A stretch of 64,000 nucleotides of DNA from positions 1 through 64,000 of the forward strand of contig DATFYE010000120.1 in NCBI GenBank assembly GCA_035315185.1. The letters run 5' to 3'. Origin of the DNA: JADGQN01 sp035315185 (lineage in GTDB: Bacteria; Desulfobacterota; Syntrophorhabdia; Syntrophorhabdales; WCHB1-27). The notes beneath the pieces were generated by a model, which was not told where the DNA came from, did no database searches, and saw nothing but the letters and a program-made list of their open reading frames with translations. Positions 44,614-53,403 of the stretch are shown here, one piece after another. The translations under genes were made by a program, and so were the position numbers. Within the stretch, counting starts at the first letter, position 1; every line of letters starts with the position of its first letter.

Positions 44614-45279
44614 CTATTTCATGCAGGTTACGATCCAATTTGCTATTTCGTACCGACAGCTGTCCGCTGAACGAATGGAATACTCGAAATTTAGCTCTCT
44701 GAATTCCTCGTAAAGCCTGACAAGGCTTTCTCTGGTGGCAAAACGCACTATCCCCATACCGGAGAACGGCCCCTCAGCCACTTCACGCCAACTTGTCTCA
44801 TCAACACGGAGACCTGTACCGTCTCCCCAGCACTTGGCTTTAGATGTCAAAGAGAAATGTTTGCCTCCAGTTTTCATGACGCGATAAACCTCACCGATAA
44901 TTTTCCATGTATCCGCCTCGCAATTATGTTGCAGGCAGGCAACGTCGACAACACAATCAAAGGTTCCATTCTTCCAGGGAAGCGTGTTGATCGGTCCGCA
45001 GACAAACTCCCCTTCCAGGCCATTATGAAGAAATCTCTGTCGTGCCTTATCAATGGCAGCTTGAGAACCGTCAATACCGGAGAACGTAAACCCCTCCCGC
45101 GCGATAAACCAGCTCGGGCCGGCCCCGGGACCGCAACCGATTTCGAGTATCCTGACAGTTCTGCGATCTTCAACCTGGTAATAGTTCCGTGCGATGAATC
45201 GGACAAGCTCCTCAGGCGGATACTTACCCCAGCTTGATCGTTCCCTGAATATTCTTTCCCATACCGGATCCCAACCCAT
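44614..45279 (-). CDS. Class I SAM methyltransferase
   Basis: A 221-residue methyltransferase starting WDPVWERIFRERSSWGKYPPEELVRF, typical of a nonulosonate-cluster methyltransferase group. Motif I is ILEIGCGPGAGPSWFI, motif II FSGIDGSQAAIDKA, motif IV FDCVVDVACLQHNCEAD. It lies between ptmE and legI and might modify a nonulosonate intermediate, although no methylation is needed for legionaminic acid itself. Confidence 0.8.
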   Translation of the reverse strand: MGWDPVWERIFRERSSWGKYPPEELVRFIARNYYQVEDRRTVRILEIGCGPGAGPSWFIAREGFTFSGIDGSQAAIDKARQRFLHNGLEGEFVCGPINTLPWKNGTFDCVVDVACLQHNCEADTWKIIGEVYRVMKTGGKHFSLTSKAKCWGDGTGLRVDETSWREVAEGPFSGMGIVRFATRESLVRLYEEFRELNFEYSIRSADSCRYEIANWIVTCMK

Positions 45280-45317
45280 TGCTTACTTCCAGATATTACT
45301 TAATCATCATATGAACA

Positions 45318-46046
45318 TCAGTGCTGCGCGACCATATAGACCAACTGCCCCTTGAGCAACGAGTCAGAAAAGGCTCCCGTAGAGTAATCGATCGCTTTCC
45401 GTTCCAGGATGGACAGACCGCTTTCTTTAATGATCGACTCTATCTCACGGGGCGTGAACAGATGTCCCGTCCCTGAAAATACCCTATCGCCTATCTTCCA
45501 GTCGAACGTAGCATTCCCACGTCTTTCATCGAAATGCAACGCATCGACGAGGATACGGGCAAAAACCCTTAACCAACCATAGCCCGCCGCATTGTGACGG
45601 TTGTTGACATCAAGGAATATCCTCCCACGATCTGTTAGGAGATTTCTCATCTTCGTCAAAGCTTTCACGCGGTAGGCCCGACCCGCCAAGTGCCCCAGCG
45701 TGTTCCAGAGGCAGGTTATGACATCAAAGCGTGCTTCAGTGTCTGGCAGTTCCTCAACTGCCGACTCCCAGACCTCATTGGGGCTCTGCTCCCTGCAATG
45801 AACAGCCATTTCTGCGCTGCTATCACAGAGTACCGTGTAGTTTATCCTCAACTGTCGCGCAAGGCCCATACCGCGAACCCCATCACCAGCACCTATATCC
45901 AGAAGGCTTTTCGCTCCGGAAGGAACACGACTCAGGACAAATTGATCCACAGCGTTGAGATAGGCAGACTTTCTCTGGGCATATTGTCGGTAGTATGGAG
46001 CGAGTGCATCGTATGCTGATCGTCCGCTCACTTCAGATCTTTCCAA
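45318..46046 (-). CDS. Class I SAM methyltransferase
   Basis: A 242-residue methyltransferase with LLDIGAGDGVRGMGLA as motif I, TVLCDSSAEMAVHC as motif II, FDVITCLWNTLGHLAGR as motif IV and LTDRGRIFLDVNNRHNAAGYGW. The C-terminus RVFSGTGHLFTPREIESIIKESGL is usual for the Methyltransf_25-type group. It overlaps the end of legI by 19 bases, indicating coupled translation. Substrate unknown. Confidence 0.8.
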   Translation of the reverse strand: MERSEVSGRSAYDALAPYYRQYAQRKSAYLNAVDQFVLSRVPSGAKSLLDIGAGDGVRGMGLARQLRINYTVLCDSSAEMAVHCREQSPNEVWESAVEELPDTEARFDVITCLWNTLGHLAGRAYRVKALTKMRNLLTDRGRIFLDVNNRHNAAGYGWLRVFARILVDALHFDERRGNATFDWKIGDRVFSGTGHLFTPREIESIIKESGLSILERKAIDYSTGAFSDSLLKGQLVYMVAQH

Positions 46047-47077
46047 GTCAGAAACATATCCTCATCAATATCTTTATTCAGGGTGCGACCCAGCACTTTG
46101 TCCAGATCCGAGGGTTCGATACCTCCACGAGGCCTCTTGATTTCTATCATATCCCTCGTCAGTTTAACCCCCTTTCTTAGATTGCGGGCGGCTACGAGAC
46201 TTTTCCTGATCAGTGCGAGATTCTGCAACTCGCAGGGAGCTGGTTGTTTAAAAGGACTGCCGAGAGAAAGGTTTGCGATCTTGATGCTGCTTACCATTTC
46301 CGCCAGCTCATGAGGTTCGACAGATGCTCGGTGGTCGGGTCCAACCATTGTCCGATCAAGCGTGAAGTGTTTTTCTATTGCACACGCCCCAAGTGCGGCG
46401 GCGGCAATTGCAGAAGCTGTGCCGATCGTATGATCTGAAAAACCAACAGGCAGACCGAAAGAGTTTTTCAACGTTGTCATGCACCGAAGGTTCACTTCCG
46501 CGTGAGGAGCCGGATAGCTGGACACACAGTGAAACAACACCAGTTCAGGACACCCGGATTGCTGAAGCGCCTCGATCGCCAGCCCCACTTCAGGCAGAGT
46601 GCTTGCCCCGGTCGAGAGAATAACGCCTTTTTTCTTTGAACCGATATAGTGCAAAAAGGGTATGTTCGTGACCTCGCTTGAAGCAACTTTTATGGTTTCA
46701 ACCTTTAGTTGATCCACCAAGAGGTCGACACTGTCAAAGTCGAATGCGGCACACAGGAACGGTACATTCAGCTTGCCGCAATAGTTCTTCAGCTCCACAA
46801 GGTCGGAAGCCTTCAGCTCCAACGCCTTGCACATCTCCAGCTGAGACCCTTTATCTGTTGTGGTCTCGCGCTGGTACGGGGTCTTTGCCGCGAACCTGCT
46901 GATCTCCTTCTCGGAACGGAAGGCCTGGAATTTGACGATTTCGGCGCCTGCCTTTGCGGCAGCCTCGATCATCTTTTTTGCGATTTGAACGTCGCCATTA
47001 TGATTTACGCCGACTTCCGCAATTACGACTGTTTTGTCGACATCTCGGAAACTGAAATCTCTGGAGTCGAAGTTCAT
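46028..47077 (-). CDS. legI: Nonulosonic acid synthase (NeuB/LegI family)
   Basis: A 349-residue NeuB-family enzyme that condenses a six-carbon amino sugar with phosphoenolpyruvate, giving legionaminic, pseudaminic or sialic acid. It shows VVIAEVGVNHNGDVQIAKKM at the N-terminus, AEIVKFQAF, the DHTIG and CAIEKHFTLDR motifs and a C-terminal antifreeze-like (SAF) domain with LRKGVKLTRDMIEIKRPRGG split across strands. Together with the LegG, LegF, LegB and LegC homologues this supports legionaminic rather than pseudaminic acid. Confidence 0.9.
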   Translation of the reverse strand: MNFDSRDFSFRDVDKTVVIAEVGVNHNGDVQIAKKMIEAAAKAGAEIVKFQAFRSEKEISRFAAKTPYQRETTTDKGSQLEMCKALELKASDLVELKNYCGKLNVPFLCAAFDFDSVDLLVDQLKVETIKVASSEVTNIPFLHYIGSKKKGVILSTGASTLPEVGLAIEALQQSGCPELVLFHCVSSYPAPHAEVNLRCMTTLKNSFGLPVGFSDHTIGTASAIAAAALGACAIEKHFTLDRTMVGPDHRASVEPHELAEMVSSIKIANLSLGSPFKQPAPCELQNLALIRKSLVAARNLRKGVKLTRDMIEIKRPRGGIEPSDLDKVLGRTLNKDIDEDMFLTWKDLK

Positions 47078-47089
47078 ACGAAACTCGCG

Positions 47090-48193
47090 TTACCGTCGGT
47101 AAAGTGGAAAGTAATCAGACGCAATCTCGGCGCCGAGTGCGGCTTTTTCGTGTGTTCTTTTTAGCGAGCACAGGTATTCATAAGTCTGTCTATGATGAAC
47201 ACGCCCATAGGTATAGAGTGGTGCCCTTTTCTCAGAAAATCCCGACTTGAATATAAACAGGGAGTCTTGTGAAGACGATGATACTCCGCCGCCCAGGAAA
47301 AAACGCCTGTACCCTTTTTGTTTGGCCCACAACGCCACTTCGTAGACCATCAGGTTATTCGTGCCATGGCTGAGAAACCGTTCGTCCGATCCGCTGAAAT
47401 GATAGTAGATCGTGTCAAAATCATGCATCAAGATACACGCTGCCGCTGGAACACTGCCCACATAGGCGACGAACAGAGAAATTCTCTCCTTCCCAAGCTG
47501 CTCGTAACAGTCCCTGAAATATCTCTCCGGGAAAAACCATCTATCTGCTGCGCTGTTCCGCTCCATGGTGCTGTAATACAGCCGATTGAGAATACCAAAA
47601 TTATGCGCTGTCGGCTCCATCTTTTCTATGCGGACGCCACTCTTTACGGCTTTTTTTACGCTACTCTTATGGCCCTTGCGTAAGTTTCCCCAAATCTCTT
47701 TCTCAGATACGGTTAAATCAATATAAACGATCTCCTTCTGTCTCGTCGCCGAAACCAGGTTGAGATCGAGAAAAATTCGTTGTCTTTCGAGTAACGGGTG
47801 CAAACTGGTAAATTCACAGGCTATTTTATTGTCCAAACAGTATGCAGTGAAATACCGATCGAAATCCTCCAACAACTGACTCGCGCGATGTGAGTCAGCA
47901 GACCGGCTAATGGGGCCGCCGTGCCCATATGCGTTGGCGATATCGTAATATCGCTCTTCAACATTCTGTTCTTTCAAAAAGGGAAGTCCGTTTAATGGGC
48001 GCTTCATAAAAGGCTGAATGACAAAATCATTTCCATCCTCGCAGTATGCCAGACAAGGCTCATAGCCGTAGGTCTTCTCATAGACCCTTGCGTACTCAGG
48101 CAAAAAATGTATATCACGATCCTCGGGTTCCAGCTTCTGGACAAACGAAAACCATTGATCAGATTCCTCACCTGATAAGACACTAAACTGCAC
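47090..48193 (-). CDS. FemAB/GNAT-like acyltransferase
   Basis: A 367-residue protein of the FemAB-related (Acetyltransf_6) GNAT group. It has two GNAT-like halves; typical pieces are IWGNLRKGHKSSVKKAVKSG, FVAYVGSVPAAACILM, YYHFSGSD and the acyl-CoA-site region FLGGGVSSSSQDSLFIFKSGF. It lies between legI and legG, so N-acylation of a legionaminate precursor (the LegH step, not otherwise found) or a different acyl group on the sugar is plausible. Sequence alone does not decide. It overlaps legG by 11 bases. Confidence 0.72.
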   Translation of the reverse strand: MQFSVLSGEESDQWFSFVQKLEPEDRDIHFLPEYARVYEKTYGYEPCLAYCEDGNDFVIQPFMKRPLNGLPFLKEQNVEERYYDIANAYGHGGPISRSADSHRASQLLEDFDRYFTAYCLDNKIACEFTSLHPLLERQRIFLDLNLVSATRQKEIVYIDLTVSEKEIWGNLRKGHKSSVKKAVKSGVRIEKMEPTAHNFGILNRLYYSTMERNSAADRWFFPERYFRDCYEQLGKERISLFVAYVGSVPAAACILMHDFDTIYYHFSGSDERFLSHGTNNLMVYEVALWAKQKGYRRFFLGGGVSSSSQDSLFIFKSGFSEKRAPLYTYGRVHHRQTYEYLCSLKRTHEKAALGAEIASDYFPLYRR

Positions 48194-49367
48194 CAGGGCT
48201 CTCCGAAAGAAGGCTCTCTTCTGATCGCATCCATTTGGCCAGCAACGCAGAGGTAATCAGCAGGCGTCGAAGGATATCAACGGTTTTCCCTGCTGTGGTA
48301 CCATCGCCGTACGGATTGATACAGTCCTTCAGTTGATCGCGGAAACTCCGGTTTTCAAGGGCATATCGGACAGCTGATACAATCTCCTCCTTAGGGTATC
48401 CGACATTGATGACGTTCGTTGAAGTGAGCCTTCCGTACTGTCGCGTGCCAATGTTAACTACAGGGATCTTAAAGGATGGAGATTCAAAAATGCCGCTACT
48501 TGAGTTACCCACCATAACGGATGCGATCCTCATTAGACTTAAGTATTTCTCTGATCCCAGACTTGGCACGATGTGTATGAATCTGTTTTGGCTGTACGAT
48601 TCCAGAACTCGTGTCATCTCTCGTCCGCCCGCGTCCGAATTCGGGTATGTAAATACGCATTGGATATCCAATTCTTTTAGAGCTTCAAGTGTTTGAGTTA
48701 TCTGCCAGGCAGCTTGATCTGCCTCCGTAGTAACAGGATGCTGAGTGGCGAGGATGATCGGTTTAGTCAGATCAAGCGTCAATTCTTGCGGCATTGCCTC
48801 CGGAGACACAAATGTCATGTTTCTTATGACATCCAGTCCAGGCTCGCCGACCTCGAATATTCGATTAACGGACTCACCCATAGCGAGTAGTCGCTCAGTG
48901 CTCTTGCGACAGGTAGTCAGGTGAACATGGGAAAACATAGAAATAGCATTCCTGATTGAATTGTCTATAGAGCCGCTGTAATCCCCACCCGACATGTGTA
49001 CGATAGGAATATTCATATGCGCAGCAGCAATCGCTCCTGCGAGCATCTCACCGCGGTCGCCCTGAAGCAGGAGAATGTCGGGACCCACATTGGCAAGGAT
49101 CGAGGAGAAGGTAAAGACGGAGAGGCCGAGGGATTGGGCCATCGCCTGCCCGCTGTCCTCACCGAGGGTGGTGCCGGCAATGTGCAACTTGCAGAAGTTG
49201 TCCTTGCGAACCTGCTCGAGACTCGATTTGAATTCGGGCAGAAGATGCATCCCGCTGACGATCAACTCCAGGGTCAAATCGCCGCTATCCACAATGCTCC
49301 GCATGACGGGGGTCATAAGCCCGTAATCAGATCTGGTTCCGGTTACGGAGACGATTCTTCTCGTCAT
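48183..49367 (-). CDS. legG: Hydrolysing UDP/GDP-N-acetylglucosamine 2-epimerase (NeuC/LegG family)
   Basis: A 394-residue epimerase of the hydrolysing NeuC/LegG branch, which removes the nucleotide and inverts C2. It shows RRIVSVTGTRSDYGLMTPVM, IVSGMHLLPEF, LLLQGDRGEMLAGAIAAAH, VHMSGGDYSGSIDNSIRNA and VGNSSSGIFESPSF. These differ from the WecB-type protein at 13800-14879, so the window contains both a hydrolysing and a non-hydrolysing epimerase. Confidence 0.88.
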   Translation of the reverse strand: MTRRIVSVTGTRSDYGLMTPVMRSIVDSGDLTLELIVSGMHLLPEFKSSLEQVRKDNFCKLHIAGTTLGEDSGQAMAQSLGLSVFTFSSILANVGPDILLLQGDRGEMLAGAIAAAHMNIPIVHMSGGDYSGSIDNSIRNAISMFSHVHLTTCRKSTERLLAMGESVNRIFEVGEPGLDVIRNMTFVSPEAMPQELTLDLTKPIILATQHPVTTEADQAAWQITQTLEALKELDIQCVFTYPNSDAGGREMTRVLESYSQNRFIHIVPSLGSEKYLSLMRIASVMVGNSSSGIFESPSFKIPVVNIGTRQYGRLTSTNVINVGYPKEEIVSAVRYALENRSFRDQLKDCINPYGDGTTAGKTVDILRRLLITSALLAKWMRSEESLLSESPGAV

Positions 49368-50356
49368 GACACCTCTCGAGCCTCGAAGGAGCGTTCGGAG
49401 TAGAAGCGGACGATGAGGTCCGCGACCAGCTCCATGTCCGACTCGTCGTACCGGGAATCGACCGGGACGGAAATGATGTGATCGTAAAGGCTGTTTTGGA
49501 AACCCGAGTTCGGCCAGTGCACCGGCAGGAACACCCTGTGCGAAAAGAGGTAGGCCCTTAGCTCATCCCGGTGATCTACCCATAGCGGGTACAGGGAGTA
49601 ATAGTTCGTCCTTATCTTGATCTTGAGATGACCCAGGAACCTGTCGAGCGCCTGATAGTTCCTTGTCCGGGCCGCATATTCTCCCTCCATGTTCCGGTAG
49701 AACTCGAGCACATTGGCGAGACTGCGGCCCGACATGGAGAAGACGGTGTTCTGCGCGTCGACGCACCTTTCCGCCTCGTTGAAGAGCTTTAGGTACTCTT
49801 CCTCGCTGAAGCTGCCACTGTGGAGATACTCGTGCTTCATCCTCTTGGCTTCGTACTTCATGTGCGAGAAGGGTGCGTCGTCCTTCCTGATCATCTCCTC
49901 GTTGAGCCTGATACTCGACTTCACAAGGCTCCCGTCGGCCAAAAAGGACATCTTTCTGAAGCTGTTGAAACCCACCCAATGGGGTATGCCGGGCGGCGCG
50001 TCCACCACGGGCGAGAAGACGCAATCCTCCAGAAACACTGTCGTCTCCGGGAATCGACCGTCGAAGACATCGTGTGTGTTTCCGAAATAGTTGATGAGGT
50101 AGAGAACGTCGAAATCCTTCCCTCGTGTGCTCTCCAGATCGATCGAGAGGTTTTCCAGCACCTTGTAGTAGGAGTATTCGACCCCCATCTCGTCGAAGAC
50201 GGTGGGGATGATCTTGCAGAGGAAATCGGGCAGAAGGAACTTCTTTCCTTTGAGCCCGCTTCCGAGGATGAGTCTCAGAGAGGAACGGCCAGAATCGGTG
50301 AGGTACGTGTGCAGGCCCTCGCCGGGATGGTGGATCTCTCCGCCTATCAGTTTCAT
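49364..50356 (-). CDS. DegT/DnrJ/EryC1-like aminotransferase-fold protein
   Basis: A 330-residue protein with the fold-type I start YLTDSGRSSLRLILGSGL, VLYLINYFGNT and FLEDCVFSPVVD (PLP aspartate position), then WVGFNSFRKMSFLADGSLV, where K occupies the place of the PLP lysine. The glycine-rich TTGEGG end of typical family members is not conserved, so activity may differ. The start at 50356 gives the ATGA overlap with legF; a frame to 50890 exists only because of legF. The region (about 49.3-51.1 kb) is richer in G+C than its neighbours. Confidence 0.68.
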   Translation of the reverse strand: MKLIGGEIHHPGEGLHTYLTDSGRSSLRLILGSGLKGKKFLLPDFLCKIIPTVFDEMGVEYSYYKVLENLSIDLESTRGKDFDVLYLINYFGNTHDVFDGRFPETTVFLEDCVFSPVVDAPPGIPHWVGFNSFRKMSFLADGSLVKSSIRLNEEMIRKDDAPFSHMKYEAKRMKHEYLHSGSFSEEEYLKLFNEAERCVDAQNTVFSMSGRSLANVLEFYRNMEGEYAARTRNYQALDRFLGHLKIKIRTNYYSLYPLWVDHRDELRAYLFSHRVFLPVHWPNSGFQNSLYDHIISVPVDSRYDESDMELVADLIVRFYSERSFEAREVS

Positions 50357-51096
50357 ACGCCTCGCCCGCTGCCTCTGGACCCCTTCCGGGCTCCTTTTCG
50401 CTCGATGGCAGATTCCGCCATAACCAGGTCGTCCGGCATGTCGATGTCGACGGAAGACTCCAGGCTCATAATGTAGGGCACGACCTTGTCCCCGTATATG
50501 CTCGTTCCCGCGACCACCGACCGTTTGGCGACGAATACCGCGCCGTTTTCGACATATGCCTGCGGCAGGCTTTCTCTCCCCATGGACATGAGGTCTCTCG
50601 AGAAATATGGATGGAGGGCGCCGTCCTTGACGGTCCAGCACCAATAGGGGTGCTCGGATGCCAGTCGAACGGATGTCACCGTGTCTGCTCCCGTGGACTC
50701 GAAGAGGTCGATAGCAGCGTCGATGTCTGATGCGGTCCTCAAGGGGGAAGTCGGCTGAAGGAGCACGATGGCGTCCACATGTCGGCCTTCTGCCTCTATG
50801 GCATTGACCGCGTGGAGTATCGCCTCTACGGGGGAGCTCGTGTCCCCCGCTATTTCGGCAGGCCGGAGAAAGGGAACGTCGCCCCCCCATTCTCTCGCGA
50901 TTCCCGCGATCCGCTTGCTGTCGGTGGAGACCACTGTCCGCACTATCTTTTTCGACTCGGCCGCGGCCTTTATCGTGTGGGCGATGAGAGGCATCCCGGC
51001 CAGCGGCCTGATGTTCTTGTCGGGCATCCGCTTCGACCCGGAACGGGCGGGGATGATCCCGAGGTAGAAAGGCTTGTCCGGAGGCACGTCAGCCAT
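50353..51096 (-). CDS. legF: CMP-nonulosonic acid cytidylyltransferase (NeuA/LegF family)
   Basis: A 247-residue enzyme that activates the nonulosonate with CTP. The N-terminal FYLGIIPARSGSKRMPDKN is the CTP-binding signature, followed by VVSTDSKRIAGIA, LLQPTSPLRTASDIDAAI and the DIDMPDD metal region. The C-terminus is basic (KGARKGSRGSGRG). Start and end overlap the neighbours by 8 and 4 bases. It completes the pathway to a CMP-linked sugar for transfer. Confidence 0.9.
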   Translation of the reverse strand: MADVPPDKPFYLGIIPARSGSKRMPDKNIRPLAGMPLIAHTIKAAAESKKIVRTVVSTDSKRIAGIAREWGGDVPFLRPAEIAGDTSSPVEAILHAVNAIEAEGRHVDAIVLLQPTSPLRTASDIDAAIDLFESTGADTVTSVRLASEHPYWCWTVKDGALHPYFSRDLMSMGRESLPQAYVENGAVFVAKRSVVAGTSIYGDKVVPYIMSLESSVDIDMPDDLVMAESAIERKGARKGSRGSGRGV

Positions 51097-52471
51097 TAAT
51101 TGCAGACTCCGTCAGAAAGTGTTCAGAAGGATCCACTTCGGTGAAATGCCACTCCGACTCCAGTTCCACGACCGCGTTCATGGTGTACATATTGCCGTCT
51201 ATCGCGAAGTTGAAGAGGCCCTGGTGATCCTCTATCTCGAAGCCATCCGATTTCTTGTTCAGGGCGTGGAGGTAGAGCTCTTCTGACCTGGCATCGGCGA
51301 TCAGGAGATTGAACCCGTAGACGCCCGGCTTAATATTCGGGTTCTTGAACTTCACATTGAGCCTGTAACTGTTTCCCTTTTTCAGAGGAGGAATCGTTAC
51401 TCCGTAGTTGAGGTTGAACGCATAGACGATGTTGAATGCCCGGTCATCCTTGATCCCGATCGCCATCGAAGGGGTGTCTATGTCCTTCTTGGCCGTGAAT
51501 TCGAAGAATACGTCTATGTCTTCCCCGTAGCCGATCCTTTTTGTTATAGTGTTGTCCTTGCCGATTATGCCTACGCCCCCGAGATCTATGAAATCGGAAA
51601 GCACACTGTGGGCGCTCTCCGCCTCTTTTTCGTGTTCGAGGCTCTGCAGCTTGATGCCCCTGACTAATGAGTAGTATTTCATTATCCCGTCATCTTTATC
51701 GCCAAGATGCACGACTTCGCCATGATCCAGCAACAATATCCTATCGCACACAATGCGGACGCTATCAATGGCATGAGAGACGAAGATTATCGAAGTTCCC
51801 TGTTCCTTAATGCTAAAGATCTTACGAAGACACTTGTTCTGGAACGTCAAATCACCGACGGAAAGAATCTCATCGACCAACAGGATATCGGGGTAGCAAT
51901 GAACCGCTATTGCAAATCCAAGACGAACGTACATGCCCGAAGAATACGTGCTTACGGGAGCATCGATGAAATCTCCTATTTCGGCAAAATCGACGATCTC
52001 ATGAAACCGACTCCTTATTTCTTCCGTTGTCATGCCGAGGATGGCAGCGTTGAGATAAATATTCTCACGTCCTGTCATGTGAGGATGAAAGCCGGCTCCG
52101 ATCGCGATTAGCGCACTCATCCTTCCTCTGACAGTGATTTTGCCGATGTCAGGCGGAAAAATGCCGTTAATCAAGCGAAGCAAGGTAGATTTGCCTGAGC
52201 CATTTTGTCCAATTATCCCTAAGGTCTCACCCCTTTTCAGATCGAAGCTGACGTTCTGCAATGCCCAGAACTCAGCTTTTCTCAGCCATCCGCGGTTGTA
52301 AGAGATCCCGCACATGCTTCTCGCCACATCCATGGTCCCGTAAAACATGCTTCGTCTTAAGTTGTGGCAAAACTTCTTTGAGATATTATTTACCTCAATC
52401 ACCACATCGCTCTCACGATGACGCGGTAATTCGCGTTCGCTCATCCTCTTTTCCATCGTATCAACTGCCAT
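51089..52471 (-). CDS. wzt: ABC exporter ATPase with C-terminal glycan-recognition domain (Wzt, system 1)
   Basis: The 460-residue protein has an ATP-binding domain (about 25-260) with Walker A IIGQNGSGKSTLL, signature YSSGMYVRLGFA and Walker B ILLVDEILSVGD. The C-terminal domain (about 290-430) is beta-rich and in this family recognises the chain end of the polysaccharide. It would power export across the inner membrane with the permease at 52500-53369. Its recognition domain is unlike that of system 2, so the two may move different chains. Confidence 0.9.
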   Translation of the reverse strand: MAVDTMEKRMSERELPRHRESDVVIEVNNISKKFCHNLRRSMFYGTMDVARSMCGISYNRGWLRKAEFWALQNVSFDLKRGETLGIIGQNGSGKSTLLRLINGIFPPDIGKITVRGRMSALIAIGAGFHPHMTGRENIYLNAAILGMTTEEIRSRFHEIVDFAEIGDFIDAPVSTYSSGMYVRLGFAIAVHCYPDILLVDEILSVGDLTFQNKCLRKIFSIKEQGTSIIFVSHAIDSVRIVCDRILLLDHGEVVHLGDKDDGIMKYYSLVRGIKLQSLEHEKEAESAHSVLSDFIDLGGVGIIGKDNTITKRIGYGEDIDVFFEFTAKKDIDTPSMAIGIKDDRAFNIVYAFNLNYGVTIPPLKKGNSYRLNVKFKNPNIKPGVYGFNLLIADARSEELYLHALNKKSDGFEIEDHQGLFNFAIDGNMYTMNAVVELESEWHFTEVDPSEHFLTESAING

Positions 52472-52499
52472 ATCCGCCCTCTCTCCAGTATGCGACTAC

Positions 52500-53369
52500 C
52501 TAGATCATCTTTTCAATTACTTTATCTTCAGATACGAAGAAAAGTCGCCACGAAAACGAGAAAACAAGTAGTGATACCAGCGAAGTGATTACAAATCTGT
52601 CGAGGTGATCGACCCTTCCATAGATTATGATGTCGCGCGGAATCCCAATAAGATATGTCAACGGATTCCATTTGATGATGGTCTGTAGAACGGGGTTTTG
52701 GAAGGTAGGCGCGTAGATTACGGGCGTTACATAAATGAGAAAGCCGAGTATAAGATTGACGCCCGTTTGTATTTCTGCAGCGACGACCCCTACGACCGAC
52801 ACAACCAATCCTATCCCGGCTCCCAGGAAGAACAGGGGGAGGATGAGGATCGGGAAGAAGACTATCTTCCAACTGGGTATCACTCCAAAGGCTATCAAAA
52901 CTGCAACATTGAGCAAAAAAGTTATGATGAAGTTTGCCATGAGCTGTGCCATCTGCTTCAGCAAAAGCGCTTCGTGAGGGTACTTGACCTGCATAATGAA
53001 AGCCGCACCGGAACCCAATGTCCCCTGTGCTGCTGTAAAAAAGCCGACAAAAAGACCCCAGATGGACGTGCTTAGCAGGACGTACGCGGGATATGGGATG
53101 CCAACATCGCCCGGATTGAGTATTCCTGTGGCATTCATGAACACCCAGGAAATAATGCCAAATAAGGGGCCGAGAATGATCCAGCTGATTCCGAGAAAGG
53201 ATTTCTTGTAAGATGCGAAGAAATCTCTCTTAAACAGTTGATAAATAAGCTGACGCGAAGAAGCGATGTTGTTTACCATCAATATCCAGGTCTTCAGAAA
53301 ACCGATTTTTTGCCTGGAATAGGGTTCGTAGATCGTTACATTTTGCTTTTGCATCTTAGCTCCTGTCAA
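52500..53369 (-). CDS. wzm: ABC-2 type polysaccharide export permease (Wzm, system 1)
   Basis: A 289-residue inner-membrane protein with six predicted helices and the conserved N-terminal LIYQLFKRDFFASYKKSFLG amphipathic region (ABC-2 export). VFFPILILPLFFLGAGIGLVVSVVG and NPLTYLIGIPRDIIIYG are typical of Wzm. It lies 28 bases upstream of its ATPase. It pairs with Wzt to export an undecaprenyl-linked glycan. Confidence 0.88.
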   Translation of the reverse strand: MTGAKMQKQNVTIYEPYSRQKIGFLKTWILMVNNIASSRQLIYQLFKRDFFASYKKSFLGISWIILGPLFGIISWVFMNATGILNPGDVGIPYPAYVLLSTSIWGLFVGFFTAAQGTLGSGAAFIMQVKYPHEALLLKQMAQLMANFIITFLLNVAVLIAFGVIPSWKIVFFPILILPLFFLGAGIGLVVSVVGVVAAEIQTGVNLILGFLIYVTPVIYAPTFQNPVLQTIIKWNPLTYLIGIPRDIIIYGRVDHLDRFVITSLVSLLVFSFSWRLFFVSEDKVIEKMI

Positions 53370-53403
53370 TAATTTCGGTGCTGGTGTGCTCGCTTAGCCA
53401 TTA

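Noticed and set aside
49364..50890. Long form of the DegT-like protein starting at 50890
   Set aside because: The extra N-terminus is arginine-rich shadow sequence within legF.
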